Assembly: GCA_018829385.1 (NCBI GenBank)
Contig: JAHJUC010000574.1
Location: 1-52,011 of the forward strand
Source: Alphaproteobacteria bacterium
GTDB taxonomy: Bacteria; Pseudomonadota; Alphaproteobacteria; Rhizobiales; Rhizobiaceae
Length of the DNA stretch: 52,011 nucleotides
Reading direction: 5' to 3'
The notes below the pieces were generated by a model. It did no database searches. It saw only the letters and a list, made by a program, of their open reading frames with translations, and had not been told where the DNA came from. Positions 48,808-52,011 of the stretch are shown here, piece by piece. A program made the position numbers and the translations under genes. Position 1 is the first letter of the stretch, and the number at the start of each line of letters is the position of its first letter.

Positions 48808-50004
48808 ATGTACGCAGGCAATGTTTCCATTCTGGGTGGTGCGGCGCTGCCGGTCGGGAAGTTGCAGGGACTGAGCGAGGCAGGCACCCAGAACTTGGAG
48901 CACGAGGTTCTCGCCAGCCTGATCGTCGAGGCGCTTGCCGATGCGGGCCTAGAGAAGGAAGATGTCGGCTCGATGATCTTCACCCTGCCTCGGCCCTATA
49001 CGCAGCAGAAATATTTCGCAACGTTCATGGCGAATTACATGCGCCTGCCCTGCGACGGGCTGGTGATGGAGGTGATGGGTAATGGCATGACTCCGGCGCT
49101 GACCTTCCAGGTCGCCGTCGATCAGGTTCGGCTGGGGCGCACCCGGGTCGCGCTCGCGCTCGGCATCAATTTCGAGACGGGCACCGCCGCGCCCGAGCAC
49201 ATGATGTCGTCCATGCGGGCCACGGGGGATGTGGATTTCCACGCCCCGTTCGGATTCACGCCGATCTCGTGGTATGCCATGGATGCGGTGCGCTACATCC
49301 ACGAGCACAATTCTTCGCGCGAGGATCTGGCGATGGTGGCGGTGAAGAACCGCCGTCACGCCATGGACAACCCGGTTGCCCAGTTCCGCAAGCCGATGAC
49401 GCTGGACGACGTTCTTGCCCAAAGGCCGATCGTCGAGCCCCTGGGGCTGTTCGAGGTGCCGGGGCGCGGCGATGGCGCGGTCTGTCTCGTCGTCGCGCAG
49501 GAGGATGTCGCCAAGGGTACCGGCAGGCCATACGTCAACATCAGGGGCGAAGGTTTCTACCACGAAGGCGCGCACCAGATCAGCGAAGTTCCCAATGACA
49601 TGATCGCGTTTCTGGCCGCGCAACGTGCCGGCGCCAAGGCATTTGCCGATGCCGGCATCGGAGCGGCGGATATCGACCTTGCGGAAGTGTATGCGCCCTG
49701 CACGATCGTCGAGGTGCTGGTGGCCGAGGCGCTTGGCCTGTGTCCCGTCGGCCAGGGGGCCCGGCAGGCTGCAAGCGGGGAAACGGCGCTCGGCGGGCGC
49801 ATTCCGATCTGCACCTCGGGTGGCCTTCTGTCGCGCGGGCATCCGGCCTATGTCACGGCACTTTACAGCTACTACGAACTGCTCGAGCAACTGCGCGGGC
49901 GCGGCGGTGCCCGTCAGGTGCGGAACGCCGAACTGGGGCTCGCCTGCACCGAACTGGGCAATTACAACGCCGCGATGGTTCACGTTCTGGAGGCAGTGGC
50001 ATGA
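48808..50004 (+). CDS. Thiolase-fold protein (Ltp/SCP-x type) without the canonical N-terminal catalytic Cys
   Basis: Thiolase-like architecture, GGLLSRGHPAY; VMEVMGNGMTPALTFQVAV where the NACAS motif is expected. Confidence 0.82.
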   Translation: MYAGNVSILGGAALPVGKLQGLSEAGTQNLEHEVLASLIVEALADAGLEKEDVGSMIFTLPRPYTQQKYFATFMANYMRLPCDGLVMEVMGNGMTPALTFQVAVDQVRLGRTRVALALGINFETGTAAPEHMMSSMRATGDVDFHAPFGFTPISWYAMDAVRYIHEHNSSREDLAMVAVKNRRHAMDNPVAQFRKPMTLDDVLAQRPIVEPLGLFEVPGRGDGAVCLVVAQEDVAKGTGRPYVNIRGEGFYHEGAHQISEVPNDMIAFLAAQRAGAKAFADAGIGAADIDLAEVYAPCTIVEVLVAEALGLCPVGQGARQAASGETALGGRIPICTSGGLLSRGHPAYVTALYSYYELLEQLRGRGGARQVRNAELGLACTELGNYNAAMVHVLEAVA

Positions 50005-50447
50005 CCCGACCCATCATCCCGACCGACGGCGCACGCGCCTACCCGCCCCGCATGAGCGATTTCACCAAGCTCTTCTGGGATGCCGTCAACAAGGGTGTCT
50101 TCCGCACGACCCATTGCGACGACTGCGACCGGTCGAGCTTTCCGCCGAAACCGATCTGCCCGCACTGCTGGTCGGACCGGGTGTCGTGGACCGAGCTGTC
50201 GGGCAGAGGCCGGCTTTACTCCGCGACAACGGTGCATGCCGGACCCGCCGTCTTTGCCGCGGACCTGCCTTATCGGGTCGGGATCGTGGACCTCGACGAA
50301 GGACTGCGCATGGCGACCCGTGTGCTGGACGACACGCCGCTGGACCAGCCGGTCGAACTGGTCGTGCTGGCCTATGAGGACGGTCCGCTTTACGCGGCGC
50401 GCGGGATCGCCGGCAAGGCCGTCAAACCGACATCCGAGGGGTCGTGA
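50001..50447 (+). CDS. DUF35 / Zn-ribbon OB-fold protein (ChsH2 C-terminal/thiolase partner type)
   Basis: THCDDCDRSSFPPKPICPHCWSD Zn ribbon; ATGA overlap with thiolase gene. Confidence 0.9.
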   Translation: MTRPIIPTDGARAYPPRMSDFTKLFWDAVNKGVFRTTHCDDCDRSSFPPKPICPHCWSDRVSWTELSGRGRLYSATTVHAGPAVFAADLPYRVGIVDLDEGLRMATRVLDDTPLDQPVELVVLAYEDGPLYAARGIAGKAVKPTSEGS

Positions 50448-51240
50448 AGACGGGGCCGCGCGTTCCGCGTTCCGGCCGATAGGACAATAGCTGCTTGGAA
50501 ATTCGGTCGGCTGCGGCCACGACGAGCTCGGCGAGTTCCGCTTTCTGCGCGTCGGAGGTTATCTCGAGGCGGCGCACATAGCTCAGACTGGCCGAGACGG
50601 CGGACTTGTCGTGAAAGATCGGCGCCGAGATCCCGACAACAGTGGGGTTTATCTCGCTGCCAATGCAGTATCCCTGCTTGCGGAGACGTTGCATCGAGGT
50701 GCGGAAATCCTCCCATGTCTCGCCAAGATGCGCACAGGCGATATCTTCGGCATTGGCAATGTAGAAATTCTTCATCTGATAGGGAGGCAAATGGGCCAGG
50801 ATGATCCGGGAAGGCGCCCCGTAGACCAGCGGAAACACCCGGCCCCGCTGCATGGTCAGAAAAATGTCGAGATCGCACTTTTCGACATAGACCGACAGCA
50901 CCTGATCTCCATAGAGGCTCGAGATGCTCTTGGAGCCGATGAGGGGCGATTTTTCCTCTTCGAGCATCGGCAGGGCGATCTGCAGCAACGGATCCGACCG
51001 CTGGATCTGGCGATCTAGCTGGATGATGCGGGGGCCGAGCACATAACTGCTTCCCGCTCCCGTCGCCAGCAGTCCGGCATCGTATAGCACCTTGACGTAC
51101 CGATACGTGGTGGCCCGCGTTGCATCCAGTTCCTTCATCAGCATCTCGACCGTCCAAGCCGGAAAATCTTCCGTGAAAAGATCAAGAACCTTCAGCGCCT
51201 TGTCGGCGCTGCTTTGCTTGTGCTCCGGTTTCCTTGCCAT
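50422..51240 (-). CDS. IclR-family transcriptional regulator
   Basis: SADKALKVLDLFTEDFPAWTVEMLMKELDATRATTYRYVKVLYDAGLL winged HTH; IclR effector domain. Confidence 0.9.
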   Translation of the reverse strand: MARKPEHKQSSADKALKVLDLFTEDFPAWTVEMLMKELDATRATTYRYVKVLYDAGLLATGAGSSYVLGPRIIQLDRQIQRSDPLLQIALPMLEEEKSPLIGSKSISSLYGDQVLSVYVEKCDLDIFLTMQRGRVFPLVYGAPSRIILAHLPPYQMKNFYIANAEDIACAHLGETWEDFRTSMQRLRKQGYCIGSEINPTVVGISAPIFHDKSAVSASLSYVRRLEITSDAQKAELAELVVAAADRISKQLLSYRPERGTRGPVFTTPRMSV

Positions 51241-51302
51241 CGAGAGGTTTCCTCCTGGATCGTGGATTGCTGCGAAAGCCCGTCAACGACAATCCTCGGG
51301 AA

Positions 51303-51317
51303 TCTCACTTATTGAGA
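51303..51317. promoter_or_regulatory. IclR-type operator candidate C (TCTCACTTATTGAGA) upstream of iclR
   Basis: ATCTCA-N5-TGAGAT perfect arms, about 63 bp upstream of the iclR start. Confidence 0.55.
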
Positions 51318-51498
51318 TCGACACCCTTTGGCAACTTCGGTGACTTGCTCCGTGCAGAAGGCCGGGGTGGGGGAATGTCCCGCTCGATGTTGAAAAGCGC
51401 GACGGGCGGCGGTGCGAATTGGATGATTATGCGGCCTCTGCCATCGGGTCAACCGGACGACCTGCAAGCCGACCTCGACGACTGGATCAGGAGCCACA

Positions 51499-51726
51499 CA
51501 GGGCAATCGCGTTTGCCTCACGGAGCGGCCAAGCCGTTGAGGATGCTCCGTAAGTAGTCGTCGCTCCAACCAGCTTTCTTGAGCTTGATGGAGAGCGAGC
51601 CTTTCGAAGTGTCCCGTCTGACGACGTCGAGCGCGCGGCGGCGCAAGACGGCAAGGCTGCCCGGGCCGTTGTCCTTCCGGTTGCGCGCGGCATCCTCTCT
51701 GAACGACAGGTCGAGTTGCCAGTGCA
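51499..51726 (-). mobile_element. Truncated ISAs1-family copy (3' end), inverted relative to 42611-43831
   Basis: About 228 bp near-identical (about 4 differences by eye) to the end of the 42611 element, homology stops at 51726. Confidence 0.9.
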
Positions 51727-51750
51727 CGTCCGTCATCCTGCGTCACGCAG

Positions 51751-51768
51751 ATATCTTTATTAAGATAT
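51751..51768. other. AT-rich inverted repeat ATATCTT-TATT-AAGATAT
   Basis: Perfect 7-bp arms. Confidence 0.5.
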
Positions 51769-51870
51769 TTTAGCCTATCATAAGAAGAACAAATTGAGCT
51801 GGATCTTTGCAATTGGTGCTCGACAAATCCAGGAAACGACTTCTGATGGCAGTTACATTGCGCCTGATGC

Positions 51871-52011
51871 TAGGGACTGTTGACGTTCACCTTATGTGAA
51901 TGAGCGTTGCGGCGATTGAGATGAAGGCTTTGAAACTCTGGTCGGTTTTGCAAGAGCGCATTGCTACCCCTCTGTTTTCTTTCAGTTTGCCAAAGTAATT
52001 TTCGATCAAGT
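51871..52011 (-). mobile_element. 3' end of an IS5-like insertion sequence, inverted copy of 1-141
   Basis: Base-by-base reverse complement of positions 1-141. Confidence 0.85.

Noticed and set aside
1-52011. CRISPR arrays, tRNA or rRNA genes
   Set aside because: No regularly spaced repeats or recognisable tRNA/rRNA sequences seen while reading.
1-52011. Whole window as a proven composite transposon
   Set aside because: The identical ends could simply reflect contig breaks at a multicopy IS; no outside sequence is available to show target duplication.

Overview
52 kb high-GC window, probably from an alphaproteobacterium (Rhodobacteraceae-like by protein style; inference only). It is bounded by a perfect 141-bp inverted repeat, the 3' ends of two opposed IS5-like elements. 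Inside are: (i) a decayed phage fragment and a truncated, frameshifted ISNCY/IS481-like transposase (0.1-3.6 kb); (ii) CATABOLIC MODULE 1 (4.1-16.3 kb, + strand): a Liv-type ABC transporter with an acyl-CoA synthetase gene inside it, then SDR, CaiB (divergent), crotonase, thiolase and acyl-CoA dehydrogenase; (iii) an IS graveyard (IS6, IS66, IS21, IS256 fragments; 16.3-18.4 kb); (iv) CATABOLIC MODULE 2 (18.5-37.4 kb, - strand): gcdH, thiolase, fused FadB-like protein, PaaI thioesterase, TetR regulator, SDR, MenB/BadI-type crotonase, a fused IpdAB-like CoA-transferase-fold protein, BadH-like SDR, crotonase, AMP ligase, SDR, second Liv ABC transporter and acyl-CoA dehydrogenase. This looks like an alicyclic-acid ring-opening route running through a dicarboxyl-CoA and glutaryl-CoA; (v) CATABOLIC MODULE 3 (37.6-51.2 kb): TRAP transporter, nitroreductase, a fossil FAD-dependent ketosteroid-dehydrogenase-like gene, an intact ISAs1 element, acyl-CoA dehydrogenase, MaoC, CaiB, an unassigned polytopic membrane protein, a thiolase-fold protein without the usual catalytic Cys paired with a DUF35 protein, and an IclR regulator. 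The most novel signals are a shared IclR-operator-like motif at about five module 3 sites, the module 2 ring-opening gene set with a fused IpdAB-like protein, two FadR-like operators, and an in-frame 33-bp duplication of a start codon plus RBS. All function calls are from reading the translations; no database search was possible.
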